From assembly GCA_021234155.1 (NCBI GenBank), contig JAJEKV010000063.1, positions 7,834,095-7,898,094 of the forward strand: a DNA stretch of 64,000 bases. The letters run 5' to 3'. The position numbers and the translations under genes are program-made. How positions within the stretch are numbered: the first letter of the stretch is position 1; each line of letters starts with the position of its first letter. Shown here piece by piece: positions 22,179 through 31,930 of the stretch. This DNA comes from Isoetes taiwanensis. Its lineage: Eukaryota; Streptophyta; Lycopodiopsida; Isoetales; Isoetaceae. A model generated the notes under the pieces. The model worked only from the letters and a program-made list of their open reading frames with translations, searched no databases and was not told the origin of the DNA.

Positions 22179-22886
22179 ATGCCCAAGAGAAGTAAGAAGG
22201 ATATCCCACCAAGCTCTATCGTAACAAGAAGGGGACCGGTGAGTCAATCTTTGGGCTCAAAATTGCATCAAGATTCAATTTCGTTTTCAGATTTGGAAGC
22301 AGATCTGGGGTCTAATTCTCAGATCCAGGAGGTTTTGATTCCATTTACCGATCTAGAAGGTAATCCAATTTCGTTTTTCAAATTGAAGGGAGATTCAACT
22401 TCGTTTTTCCAATTTCAAGAAACCCAAGAAGAGGCAAAGATGGCTGTATTACCACCTATGGTATGGGGTTTTCAGACAATGGGGATTCCAAAGTTTGATG
22501 ATCTGGTAGATCGGGATCCTTTGAAGTATATTGTGAAGTTTGAGAGGTATTGTCAGCAGTGTAAGTTACCGGCTGGTGATTATTTGCTTTGGTTTCATAG
22601 TTCTTTGCAAGATTCAGTGGAGGAATGGGCACAAACTCATCCAGATACACTGACATATCAGGAATTAAAGGAAGCTTTCATTGCTAATTATCAAGAAGTC
22701 CATGGTAAGGATAAGACTATGGAAAGGTGAACAAATTTCACACAAAAGGAAGATGAATCAATTAGAGAGTATAATCAGAGGTACATTGCGGTTCTCAAAG
22801 CCGTGGTTCATTGGAAGATTGCAAGGAATGATGAAATGGATATTTAATGATATGTAAAGGGGCTGAAACACGCTATTGCTCATAAG
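22179..22886 (+). pseudogene. gag: Gag N-terminal part with in-frame stops
   Basis: The frame starts MPKRSKKDIPPSS. From about 22440 it shows a retrotransposon Gag capsid-like domain: WGFQTMGIPKFDDLVDRDP, KYIVKFERYCQQCKLPAG, WFHSSLQDSVEEWAQ, TYQELKEAFIANYQEV. The capsid similarity continues past a TGA at 22728-22730 (ESIREYNQRYIAVLKAVV) and past a TAA-TGA pair at 22845-22850 in the same frame, joining the next frame at 22887. The three stops interrupt what was one polyprotein. With LTRs almost identical, the stops may predate the insertion. Confidence 0.8.
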
Positions 22887-25046
22887 GTGAAGGCTAAACA
22901 GCCTACAACATTACTAGAGGCACAAAAGTATGCTCTCAAGGCTGAAGATAAGTTGGGATACATTCATGAAGTTGCTGCTCCAGAGCATAAAACAGAGGAT
23001 ATTGCAGCCAAGATTTCTAAGCTTACAATTGGCGAGAAGCCAAGGGAGGTGCAGTTTATCACTTGTGAGTATTGTGGGTCTATTGGACATTCTGATACTA
23101 CATGTAGATTGCTGAAATTCTGCTCAAGATGCCAAATCAAGGGCCATAATGATCAAGAATGTAGGGAGAAGAGATTCTTTGAGAGGGCCAATCCGGTATT
23201 TGCTGTTATGCAACAAGCACCAACTATTCCTATTCAACCAATGCAAGCAGCACCTATCATGCCACAAGTGCCAATGATGCCACAAGCTCCAATTGCCCAA
23301 CAAGCTCCAATGAGTTCCACACCAATGGTGCAGCCAAAACAGGGATGGTATCCAAGTAAGGCTCATTTGTATTGCAAATTATGTGATAAATTCAAGCATG
23401 ATGAGACTACTTGTTGGAAAATCCATGGGAAACCAGAATGGGCAACCAACAAGTATCCACCAAAGCAGCAAGTGTTTGAATCAGTACCTCTTCCTAATAA
23501 TGATGTTCGCATTCAAGATGCAAAGTACATTGATAATCCTCAAGTTAAGGCTCTTATTGAGGAGCTTAAGAAGCAAGAGAAGGCAAAATCTGTAGTAAAT
23601 TGTGGATTTGTTGAGGTAGATAGTGACCCATTTCAGCAAGAAGAAGAGATTGGAGATGTAAATGCGGTTACAAGATCACAAAAGGTGATGCAAGAACCAA
23701 GAGTAGTGCCAATTGTAGAGAAGACTAAGATCTCTTTTCCAAAGGCTTTGAAGGGACAAGCTTTGAAGGTATCAGCACCTAAGAAGGTGCAATTCAATGT
23801 GCTGCCCACAGAACAATTTCAGTCTATAGAAGAAAATCAGCCTATAGTGATGCCTCCTATGGTGGATGAGGAAATTCAAAATGAAGATGATGTGATCAGC
23901 CAAGTTTTGGCCACTAAAGTTACACTTACTCTTGAGCAATTGATGCATTATTCTCCAAATTTGTTGCAAGAGTTAGGAGGAAGAACAAAATCAGAAATTT
24001 CAGTCCAACAAATTATCTCAAATGATACCAATAAGAGTAGAATGGAGCCACCAGCCCGGCAATCCAAGGATCCAGGGCCATTTCTTTGCGATGTGAGTAT
24101 CAATGGGTATTTACTCAAAGGAGCAAACATAGATACGGGCAGCGAAGTGAATATAGATCATCCTCTGAAATCAAGCATAGATGGGACAAACAGAAATCAG
24201 GTAAATCTAATTACATCTCACATAGTTGAAGAGTATGAGCATGTTCTTTTATGTGAAAATGATAAGTTTGAGCATTGTCATGAGAAAGAAAGTGATAGAT
24301 GCTTGAGCAACCCTGAGTTTGAGACTTTTCATACATATGAAACATTTTGGGATGATGATGACCCATTCTTATGTGAGCTAGAAGTGGAAGGCATTGATAT
24401 TTTAGCATTTGACCACTCTGGAGATATGTTACATGCTTATGAATTTAGTGACAGTAATGACAACAATCCTCTTTATGAGACTTTCAGATTTGAGACATGT
24501 ATATCAGCTGAGCAAGACCTTTACATGCCTCAAATGGAGAAATTTCCTTGCTTTGATGGTTTGGCACTAAACCGTGAGCTAGAATTGCAAATTTTTGATG
24601 CTTTGATGAATGAAGTGTACCTAGAATGGTTCAGACCTATGTTTCAGCATTGTAGCAGTCCAAAGAAGTTTAAGAATCAAGGACAACTAGTTCCTTTCAT
24701 GTTTGAGCATGGAAATGTGGAAGAGGTGAGTAAATTTGAGCATGACTATGTGATAAAGGATGGGAAATTGGACATGAGCAGCACTTTATCTCAGTGTGCA
24801 GCAGCCAACGATGCTCATGAAGGTTTGTTTGCATTATTTGAGACTAATAAGCTACCTGGAATATGTCAGTTTAGCAAGTTCTATTACATCACATCAGATT
24901 TGCCACATTGGTATGCTAGTGCAGTAATATTTGAGCAAGTTCTTGGATTGTGGTTTGTTCTTTGGCCACACTTTTTGTTGTTATTACATGTTTTCAGCAT
25001 TCTCCTGTTTGGAAGATGTTTGCTTCATAGAGTTGGAGTTGGTTGA
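22887..25046 (+). CDS. Gag zinc knuckles, aspartic protease and long unknown acidic tail
   Basis: 719 codons from an internal Met after the Gag stops. Three CX2CX4HX4C zinc knuckles lie at residues 60-73, 79-92 and 163-176, the second and third separated by a Met/Pro/Gln-rich linker (PMQAAPIMPQ). An aspartic protease-like site, GANIDTGSEVN, is at about residues 413-423, preceded by FLCDVSINGYLLKG. About 300 residues follow that match nothing I know: they are rich in Asp, Glu, Phe, His and Cys and end in a strongly hydrophobic segment (about 679-710, VLGLWFVLWPHFLLLLHVF). No reverse transcriptase or integrase follows. The tail could be an envelope-like or captured sequence, or degenerate pol; I do not assign it. 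Confidence 0.8.
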   Translation: MKAKQPTTLLEAQKYALKAEDKLGYIHEVAAPEHKTEDIAAKISKLTIGEKPREVQFITCEYCGSIGHSDTTCRLLKFCSRCQIKGHNDQECREKRFFERANPVFAVMQQAPTIPIQPMQAAPIMPQVPMMPQAPIAQQAPMSSTPMVQPKQGWYPSKAHLYCKLCDKFKHDETTCWKIHGKPEWATNKYPPKQQVFESVPLPNNDVRIQDAKYIDNPQVKALIEELKKQEKAKSVVNCGFVEVDSDPFQQEEEIGDVNAVTRSQKVMQEPRVVPIVEKTKISFPKALKGQALKVSAPKKVQFNVLPTEQFQSIEENQPIVMPPMVDEEIQNEDDVISQVLATKVTLTLEQLMHYSPNLLQELGGRTKSEISVQQIISNDTNKSRMEPPARQSKDPGPFLCDVSINGYLLKGANIDTGSEVNIDHPLKSSIDGTNRNQVNLITSHIVEEYEHVLLCENDKFEHCHEKESDRCLSNPEFETFHTYETFWDDDDPFLCELEVEGIDILAFDHSGDMLHAYEFSDSNDNNPLYETFRFETCISAEQDLYMPQMEKFPCFDGLALNRELELQIFDALMNEVYLEWFRPMFQHCSSPKKFKNQGQLVPFMFEHGNVEEVSKFEHDYVIKDGKLDMSSTLSQCAAANDAHEGLFALFETNKLPGICQFSKFYYITSDLPHWYASAVIFEQVLGLWFVLWPHFLLLLHVFSILLFGRCLLHRVGVG

Positions 25047-25195
25047 TAATTCCAGAAGGGGAATTGTTGTTAATCCTAGAAATGGAGAAGACTTCAGGCC
25101 TAGACAAGTGCTATTCTAAGGGATTCAGCTTTGGCATCGCTCCAATTACAGAGAATTTTTGGAGAATTTTTGGGTTACAGCAGGTCGTTTTTCTG

Positions 25196-25577
25196 TGTTG
25201 GGGTGGTCATCACTCACCACACTCGTCACCACACTCTTCACCACTCACCACATTCGTCACCACTCACCACATTCGTCACCACTCACCACACTCACCACTG
25301 TTGTGGTGGTAGAGGAGATAGTATACCGTATATGGAGAGAGATACGCACATGCACGCGTGCAGGATATTTGCACGTATGCATTGTGGGCATTATCATCAC
25401 TGTATTATCTGAGCAGAGAGAGAGAGAGAGGGACGGTGTATTGAGAGTGAGGATTTTGCTTAATCTAGCTATGGAGATGATGATTCTTTGTGTTGTGCAT
25501 TGCCTTGTTCTGATAGATTGAGCTTGGATTGTTGGGTTTTTCATCCTTCTTGCAAGGTTAGAGTTCAGGCTCTAACA
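25196..25577 (+). repeat. Right LTR
   Basis: Same sequence as the left LTR but with one more ACCACATTCGTCACCACTC unit (19 bp) in its tandem array. It is followed by GTAGG. Confidence 0.95.
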
Positions 25578-25579
25578 GT

Positions 25580-26092
25580 AGGCAAAAACCAAGTCAAGGA
25601 TATGAATGTACATTTAGAACCACTTGTGGAGGAATTGGATATTTTATGGAAAGACATACACATGTATGACATTTCAAGGCAACCACACAATTTTACATTC
25701 CATGGAATACACAATTCATGACTATCCTGGATTAAAAGTTGCATCCGGTATGATGCTCGCATTTATTATATGTTTTGTACGAGTTCTCCACTACAAGATT
25801 AACAATTTGGAGTATATTCTTTTGTAGGATTGCAAACTAGCGGATCATGTGGGTGTCCATCATGCGGCCAAAACTTAACATCTTATAGATCGCCACACTT
25901 GTCAAAGATGATATACATTGGCCATCAAAAGTATCTACCCGTAGGTCATCAGCTTCGTCATGGTGATATTTCTGATGTGCCCATGAGAAGAACTCCATAT
26001 GATTGGTTGAAGACATGGAATGATCATGACCCAAACGAGGGTAAACACAAGGCACCCAAAAATGAACTGCCATATAAAAATAGTATCATATA
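25580..26092 (+). pseudogene. tnp2: CACTA transposase (Tnp2), part 2
   Basis: After the acceptor in the target duplication (GTAG|GC, 25578-25583) the exon reads KNQVKDMNVHLEPLVEELDI and LWKDIHMYDISRQPHNFTF, then, after a frame change, TIHDYPGLKVASG. A GT-AG intron follows (about 25748-25828). The next exon has GCPSCGQNL, SPHLSKMIYIGHQKYL and LRHGDISDVP. These match the middle of Transposase_21 proteins (the ELxxLW block, the CPxC block and the GHRRxL block). The coding match stops near 26090 and resumes near 36790. Confidence 0.8.
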
Positions 26093-26400
26093 ATCTAAAA
26101 ACCATGATAGACATGGTTTTTTATACAACAATTTATTTGATAGCAGAAAACCACATGCTATAGTGGTTTATCAAAATGAATAGTGGTTTACAACATGGTT
26201 ATTTATGTCAGTTACTAATAAGATAGTGGTTTGCTAAAATTAGTTGTGGTTTATGGAACCATTTTCAATACAAACTAAAATTATTAGTGGTTTATGAAAA
26301 CTAGTAACGTTTTCTTAAGACCTCTAAATGAATAATGTAATGGTTTGAAGATTAATTCATTGTGTTCAAGAACCATGGATGACAATATGATCCTTGCGAT
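26093..26400 (+). other. TAGTGGTTT-rich non-coding DNA
   Basis: Repeated short TAGTGGTTT/GTGGTTTA words (at least six) occur in AT-rich DNA directly after the tnp2 exon. Similar words recur at 36560-36770 just before the next tnp2 exon, suggesting that both stretches belong to one intron opened by later insertions. Confidence 0.5.
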
Positions 26401-26427
26401 CACAACTGATTTACCTAAGCATTATTA

Positions 26428-27600
26428 TAGTTTATTTCATGGTGTATCAACAACCATCTAACTCTATAGTTGATCTAACTCATCATATAAATATATCTCT
26501 TATCATAATATACATACAATAACTTAAGTAGCCTCCTTGTCCATAGAGATTTTGATCGTAGATCGATGCTTGAAATCGATGGTCCAGATCAAAAGCCCCA
26601 AATGGGCACATGCATCAAGCCCATGATTTTTGTAGGGAAGGTACGAGATTCCTTAAAGGTGGATTTGGTGTAGCCAATCTTACCCACCTAGCCATTAGTT
26701 TTATTATTAAACCGCAATTCCTTTATATTACAGGTGATGAGGTGGCACCCTTATTTACTAAACAGGTAGTGAGATGACAAAGCATTTATGGATGGACTTT
26801 CTAGGAAGCTTCCTATTCGTACTTTGCCATCAAATAGCCGTAACTTGTAGTAGAGGGTCGGTTGAAGGTGGAGCACACGCCATTGGCTTCCTCTCGAGAG
26901 CTTTCCAACAAGTGGTGCCTTGGCATCGTTTCGTCGCAGTTGATGCAATGTGATCGAACTCTAAGAATCTTGTTGGAATCTTACAATTTTATAGAATCTA
27001 TATTAATTTCATGGTGTATCAATAACCATCTAACTCAATAGTTGATCAAGGTCAACCAAGACCAAAACCATGACTCATCGTATATGTATCTTTTATCATA
27101 ATATACATACAATAACTTAAGCAGCCCCCTTGTCCATAGAGATTTTGATCGTGGATTGATGCTTGAAATCGACGGTCCAGATCAAAAGCCCCAAATGGGC
27201 GCATGCATCAAGCACATGATTTTTGTAGGGAAGGTACAAGGTCCCTAGCAAATCTTAGCCATTAGATCAAAAGAGGGAGGAGAAAGACTAGCCATTAGTT
27301 TTATAATTAAACCATAATGCCTTTATATTACAGGTGGCACCCTTATTTAATTTAAAGGTAGTGAGGTGGCAAAGCATTTATAGATGAACTTTCTAGGAAG
27401 CTTCCTTTACTTACTTCATCGTCAACTGGCCGTAACTTGTAATAGAGGGTCGGCTGAAGGTGGGGCCCACGCTGTTGGCTTCCTCTTGTTGAGAGCTTTC
27501 CAATGAGTAGTGCCTTGGCATCGTTTCGTCGCAGTTGAAGCAATGTGATCGAACTCTAAGAATCTTTTTGGAATTTTACAATTTTATAGAATCTATGGTA
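26428..27600 (+). repeat. Direct duplication, two units of about 580 bp
   Basis: TTTCATGGTGTATCAA begins two head-to-tail copies at about 26436 and 27009. They share TGTCCATAGAGATTTTGATC, GGTCCAGATCAAAAGCCCC, and an end CAATGTGATCGAACTCTAAG. The copies differ by small indels and substitutions. No coding frame is conserved between them. Confidence 0.85.
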
Positions 27601-28284
27601 ATTTAAAAAATGTAGGGAAATCTTCACGGGATCTTTGGGAACCTAGAGAAATCTCAAGAGAATCTTAGCGAATCTATGGAAATTACAAGAGAATTTTTGG
27701 GAATCTAGGGGAATCCAAGACATCTTCATAAAATCGTTAAGATTCTAGGGGAATCTTGAAGAATCTAGGGGAATCCTCAGAGGATGTTAGAGAATCTACA
27801 TAGAATCATGCGAGAATCTATGGGAATCTTGGGAATCTTAGGAGAATTTTTGAGAATCTAGGGGAATCTATAAGGGAATCTTCATAATCTCTTTGAGAAT
27901 CTAGGGGCATCTTGATTGAATCTTGGAAAATCTACGGGAATTTTTATAGGATGTTAGACAATCGAGGAAAATCTACATAGAATCTTGGGGAATCTACGAG
28001 AATCTTGAAAGTATAGGGGAATCTCAAAAGAATCCTAGGGAATCTATAGAAATCTCGAGAGAATCTTTGGGAACCTCCATAAAATCTTTGACAATCTATA
28101 GGGGAATCTTGATGGAATCTTGGAGAATTTAAAGGAATCTTCATAGGATCTTAAAGAATCCAGGAGAATTTATACAGAATCTTGAGGAATCTATAAGAAC
28201 CTTGGGGGAACCTTTGTGGTTCTAAGTGAATCTAAGGGAACATCCATAAAATCCTCTAAGGGAATCTTGATGGAATCTTGGACA
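27600..28284. repeat. Degenerate GAATCT minisatellite, left block
   Basis: Irregular tandem arrays of GAATCTAGGGGAATCTT and GAATCTTGGAGAATCTA words with a period of roughly 16-35 bp. The array resumes at 31578 after an inserted element. Confidence 0.85.
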
Positions 28285-29289
28285 ATCTAAGGCCCGGGGG
28301 TCTCACCTAGGCATATGGGGATACCACATCTGCGTGCAAGGGGTCCAGAGAAAACCCCTGTATACGACTTTTTGGAGGTGGAAAACCCCTACATACGTAA
28401 ATAGGAAAAGCCAATTTCCAAGCCCCTTTCCGTAGATGTACTTTCGGACTATCCTAATTTTTACATACCCCTACCCGATCTTGTACTTGAGTTTGTGCTT
28501 GTGCACCCTACCCCTATGTACAGAATAAATAAAATTTCAAAATGTTTTTAATTGACATTTCTCGCATCTCGGTCTCAAGATTTCGGGGTTCTTACATGCA
28601 TGCGACATTACAAGGGTAATTCTAAGGAGTCTTTGCAAATTATGAACACGATTTAGAAGCCCTTGCAAAGACAATACCGGGACAATAGGGGGACAATACG
28701 TGCTAAATTCAATAATGCATGTATAAATTCAATTGTAGACATAATGCATTAAGAATACCATGTAGTTGCACATTATTGTTTTGTTCTTTTGTAGTATTCA
28801 TTTGGAGAATGTGGCCTACAGATTAGTATTCGTTGCAGCATTAGTTCGTGCAAGAGTTTTTAAGGAACAAAATACATTGATTGGCCTTGGATATGGAAGA
28901 TTCCATCGAATATGATCTGAGGGCAAGGAATTAACAATGAAACAATAACAATAATAGAAACGATGTGGAATGAGTTAGCCAATCCATGTTTTCTTTGGCA
29001 TATCCATGTTTTATTTGGATAGAATAATCATTTGAAAGCTCACTCAATTCCGTGGTCCCAAAATTATTAAATATTTTTCAACAAATACTTTACCACAAGA
29101 ATAATATTTGATTTATTGTATATAATGCTCGAGGGTTAAACTACCTTCAATGGCTGCTGCCATGATCTTGCAAAGGCTCGAGCAAGAGGTAACCTCAGCC
29201 TATGAGTTCCATTCTTATTATTCTTGAGCCTTACAGGAGTTATGTACAAATGATTAGAACTCATATTATTGATTAGCCTATTTTATTCA

Positions 29290-30540
29290 TCAATTACGAG
29301 TGCCTACTCTATGGGAGCTATTACCACCTTGCCCGAGGCTCTACCGTTTCTAAATATGAAAACGCCGCTACCACATCGTGAAACTAAAAGGTCCCTTGGG
29401 GTCAATAATGTGCACTACTTTGCCACTCTCCAAATAAGGCGTTAGCATAGACAATTTACCACCATTTGCGTTACCACAAATCTGAACCCCGGAGGAGCTG
29501 CAGGCCCTGAAGAATTATTCCTACTCCTCCTCCTTTAACTACATTCATACTTTTCCCATTCCCCGAAATTTCAGAATCACACATGAGAGAATGATAGCGT
29601 AAATCAAAGACTACATCAAATCTTAACACCTTCAAACATACCAACAAAGGTCGAAACACAACGTCGTGCACTTATCGAAGCTCTTCAGAAGTTTCGGGTC
29701 TTATAGTCAATCACAATATCTCGCTCCTAGTGACTTAACAAAATCGACTTTTGATGTAATCGGTGGTGGCAAAGCAACTAAGCTTCAGAACTTCTTTTTT
29801 GCAATCTAAATGCAAACACCACACTTTAAATGCATGAACAGGAGAAAAGTCTGCGCAGTTCTAGTGCCATGCTTATTGCCATAGCAAATCCATTTTAACC
29901 AAAGGCTTATGTTTAGCTTGAAGATGAAAACCGCCTTTTAATGTTATGAGATTCTTGCCATGGCAAATCCGGTTTAACTAAGAACTTATGTTTAAACCAG
30001 CTCTAATATTATGAAATTCTTACCTTAGTAAATCCAGCTTTAACTAAGAACTTATGTTTCGTGATAAAGATGAAAACCACCTCTAATATTATGAAATTCT
30101 TACCGTAGTAAATCCGGTTTAACTAAGAACTTATGTTTAGCATGAAGACCGAATATCATAATGAGACAAAGAAAGTACCGGATGGCCAAGCTTCCCACTC
30201 TACCGCCTCCTACAACAAGTAGAGTCGGTCCACTTTTAAAATTTGCCCCTGCCTAGGCCTTCTTGGGGTGTCTCAATAGCTAGTGGCGGTGGTCGCTTGA
30301 GCAAAACTTAAATTTCTAGGTTTCAAAGCTAGAAGTCTTTCTTCAACTACTGTGATATTGTCCCAAAGAACCCATTTGCTTAGGCTTATCCAAAGGTAAA
30401 TTCAGATATGTTACCATATACTTCATCCCCTATTTTAAGCTTAGTCACATCTTTGCCCACTTCAACTACCACACTGCAACATCATAGCCCGGAACAAACT
30501 CAATAAAGGAGAGATTAAACTTTGCCAACCGATTTCCAAG
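29290..30540 (-). pseudogene. AOR: Captured fragment of a chloroplast-type NADPH alkenal/one oxidoreductase (AOR)
   Basis: Minus-strand pieces in the right order, across frames: PGYDV, then VTKLKIGDEVYGNIS (about 30510-30390), a Leu-Ser-Phe-Ala block (RNLSFAQATT) and AIETPQEGL (about 30330-30260), a Gly-rich cofactor loop remnant (LLVVGGGRVGSLAI, about 30230-30180); then after a non-coding stretch RFDVVFDLR (about 29620), KSMNVVKGGGVGIILQG, SMLTPYLESGKVVHIIDPKG (about 29450-29390), AFSYLET and ASGKVVIAP at the C-terminus (about 29300). Order and motifs match the zinc-independent MDR enzymes that reduce reactive carbonyls in chloroplasts. Several stops and frame changes show that it is dead. 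The N-terminal quarter and transit peptide are not found. It sits wholly inside the TIR element, as in Pack-type transduplication. Confidence 0.75.
29875..30150 (+). repeat. About four tandem copies of an 85-bp unit
   Basis: Units share GTAAATCCGGTTTAACTAAG, AACTTATGTTT and CTCTAATATTATGAAATTC. They occupy the non-coding gap between the two AOR exon groups, so they probably expanded in a captured intron. Confidence 0.75.
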
Positions 30541-31577
30541 TTGAAATCTATATAATTGCAGATTTTGAAACCCTGTTGATGTTCATTCAAGATGTGTTAA
30601 TAAATAGGAATATGAGACAAATATTTGGATGTATCAAGACTTAATATTCAAATGATTCAATTACTTGATTATTGCTTCACGATGCCTTCATGTTCTTATG
30701 ATACAAATACATAGTAGACATAGCATTTAAATAAATGACTATGCTATTATTTCCATAAGGCCAATGATTAAGTGATAATTTTCAAACGATAATCGAGATT
30801 ACTAAACAAGACTTGAATACCAATCACGGTCCATAATCTAAATGCACACATATTTATTCAAGTTCGGTCTTAAAAATCAAAATGTGTTTATGGTTACAAT
30901 TTCTCAAATATCTAGGAACAAGCTATAACTTAGGTGAAGCTCGTAATCGGGTGGTAGAGAATCGTAATCAGAGAGAACAAAGCAGATAACCAAAGCTATC
31001 GAGCCCATAGCCGCCGATTTGTTTTAAGGCAAATCCATGATGGCACAAAACCCCCGTGCATACCGTTGTATTGTGGATCCGCAAACATCAAATATCATTT
31101 CAGATCGTGGCTCGCCATTCAAGCATTCTATGGCAAAATAAATAGCAAAATAAACCGCCAAAGTACCTTTGGCATCCAGTTTTGGAGCGATTTCGAAGAT
31201 TGGCTCCTTGTCTTATTTGCTTGAGAATCAATATACAAAGATCAAGCAGATGGTCGCACCAAGCAGATCCGAAACTTGTTCTACTCCATTATATCATGAT
31301 CATATGCAACCAGGTATAGATCCAGGAGTAGAGACCCTATTTTGGCTTCCTAGAAATAACCATGGATGCTTCGACCGCCATAGCCGGAGGCCTAACGTAT
31401 GAGACGGATTGGCGCTTCCCGCCCAACTCCCCCTTCTCGACCACCTACCGGAAGGATGGGGCCAAGCCGTATGAGTGACCAGTCCGTATACGGACGTCTC
31501 AAGTTCAAAAAAACCCCTACCCAGTCACGCTCTTGGGTCATACGGGGTTTCAATGGTGAAACCCCCGGGATCTAAGG

Positions 31578-31930
31578 GACTCTACATAGAATCTTGAAGA
31601 ATCACTGGGAATCTTGATAGATCTTTGGGGATCTAGAAAATTTTAAGTGGATCTTTATAAAATCTTTCAAACTTCAAGGGAATCTTGATGGAATCTTGGA
31701 GAATCTAGGGAAAATCTTCATAGAATCTAAAGCAATCTAGGTGTAATCTGTATAGTATCTAGAGGAAGCTTGATATATTTGGAAATATAGGAGAATCTTG
31801 ATAAAATCTTAAGGAACCTATGGGAATCTCAATAGAATATGTGGGAATCTAGGAGAATCTAAGGAAATGTTTATGGAATCTTAGAGAATCTCGAGGAATC
31901 ATCAAAGAATCTTGCGCAATATAAGGGATG
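31578..31930. repeat. Degenerate GAATCT minisatellite, right block
   Basis: Same GAATCT-based units as 27600-28284, continuing after the target duplication of the inserted element. Confidence 0.8.

Larger units (their letters stand above)
21626..25577 (+). mobile_element. Young non-autonomous LTR retrotransposon (gag-protease only)
   Basis: LTRs of 363 and 382 bp (TGTT...AACA) flank 3.2 kb; GTAGG stands immediately before (21621-21625) and after (25578-25582) as a 5-bp target duplication. By eye the LTRs match base for base except for one extra 19-bp unit in the right one, so the insertion is recent. A primer-binding-like TGGCGACCACGG starts at 21992, a few bases after the left LTR. The interior encodes Gag, three zinc knuckles, an aspartic protease motif and an unknown tail, but no reverse transcriptase, RNase H or integrase. 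I see no clean polypurine tract before 25196. It must have been mobilised by enzymes from another element. Confidence 0.95.
28293..31569. mobile_element. 3.28 kb TIR element with 8-bp target duplication carrying an AOR gene copy
   Basis: Ends are CCCGGGGGTCTCACC (28293-28307) and the inverted CCCGGGGGTTTCACC (31555-31569), 14 of 15 matching. ATCTAAGG flanks both sides (28285-28292 and 31570-31577), an 8-bp duplication as made by hAT-like and P-like transposases. No transposase frame is seen, so it is non-autonomous. The interior carries a decayed oxidoreductase gene on the minus strand and a four-copy tandem repeat. A second copy with the same ends, inverted, lies at 56718-60049. I cannot assign the superfamily from ends alone. 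Confidence 0.85.

Noticed and set aside
22456-24408. Minus-strand frames across the LTR element
   Set aside because: They are shadows of the gag-protease frame, which has zinc knuckles and a protease motif.
25788-25800. CACTACAAGATT, which looks like a CACTA left terminus
   Set aside because: It lies in an intron between two collinear tnp2 exons and has no TGACG repeats around it, so it is most likely chance.
27600-28284. CRISPR-like array
   Set aside because: The repeats are degenerate and contiguous without unique spacers, and this is eukaryotic DNA; it is a minisatellite.
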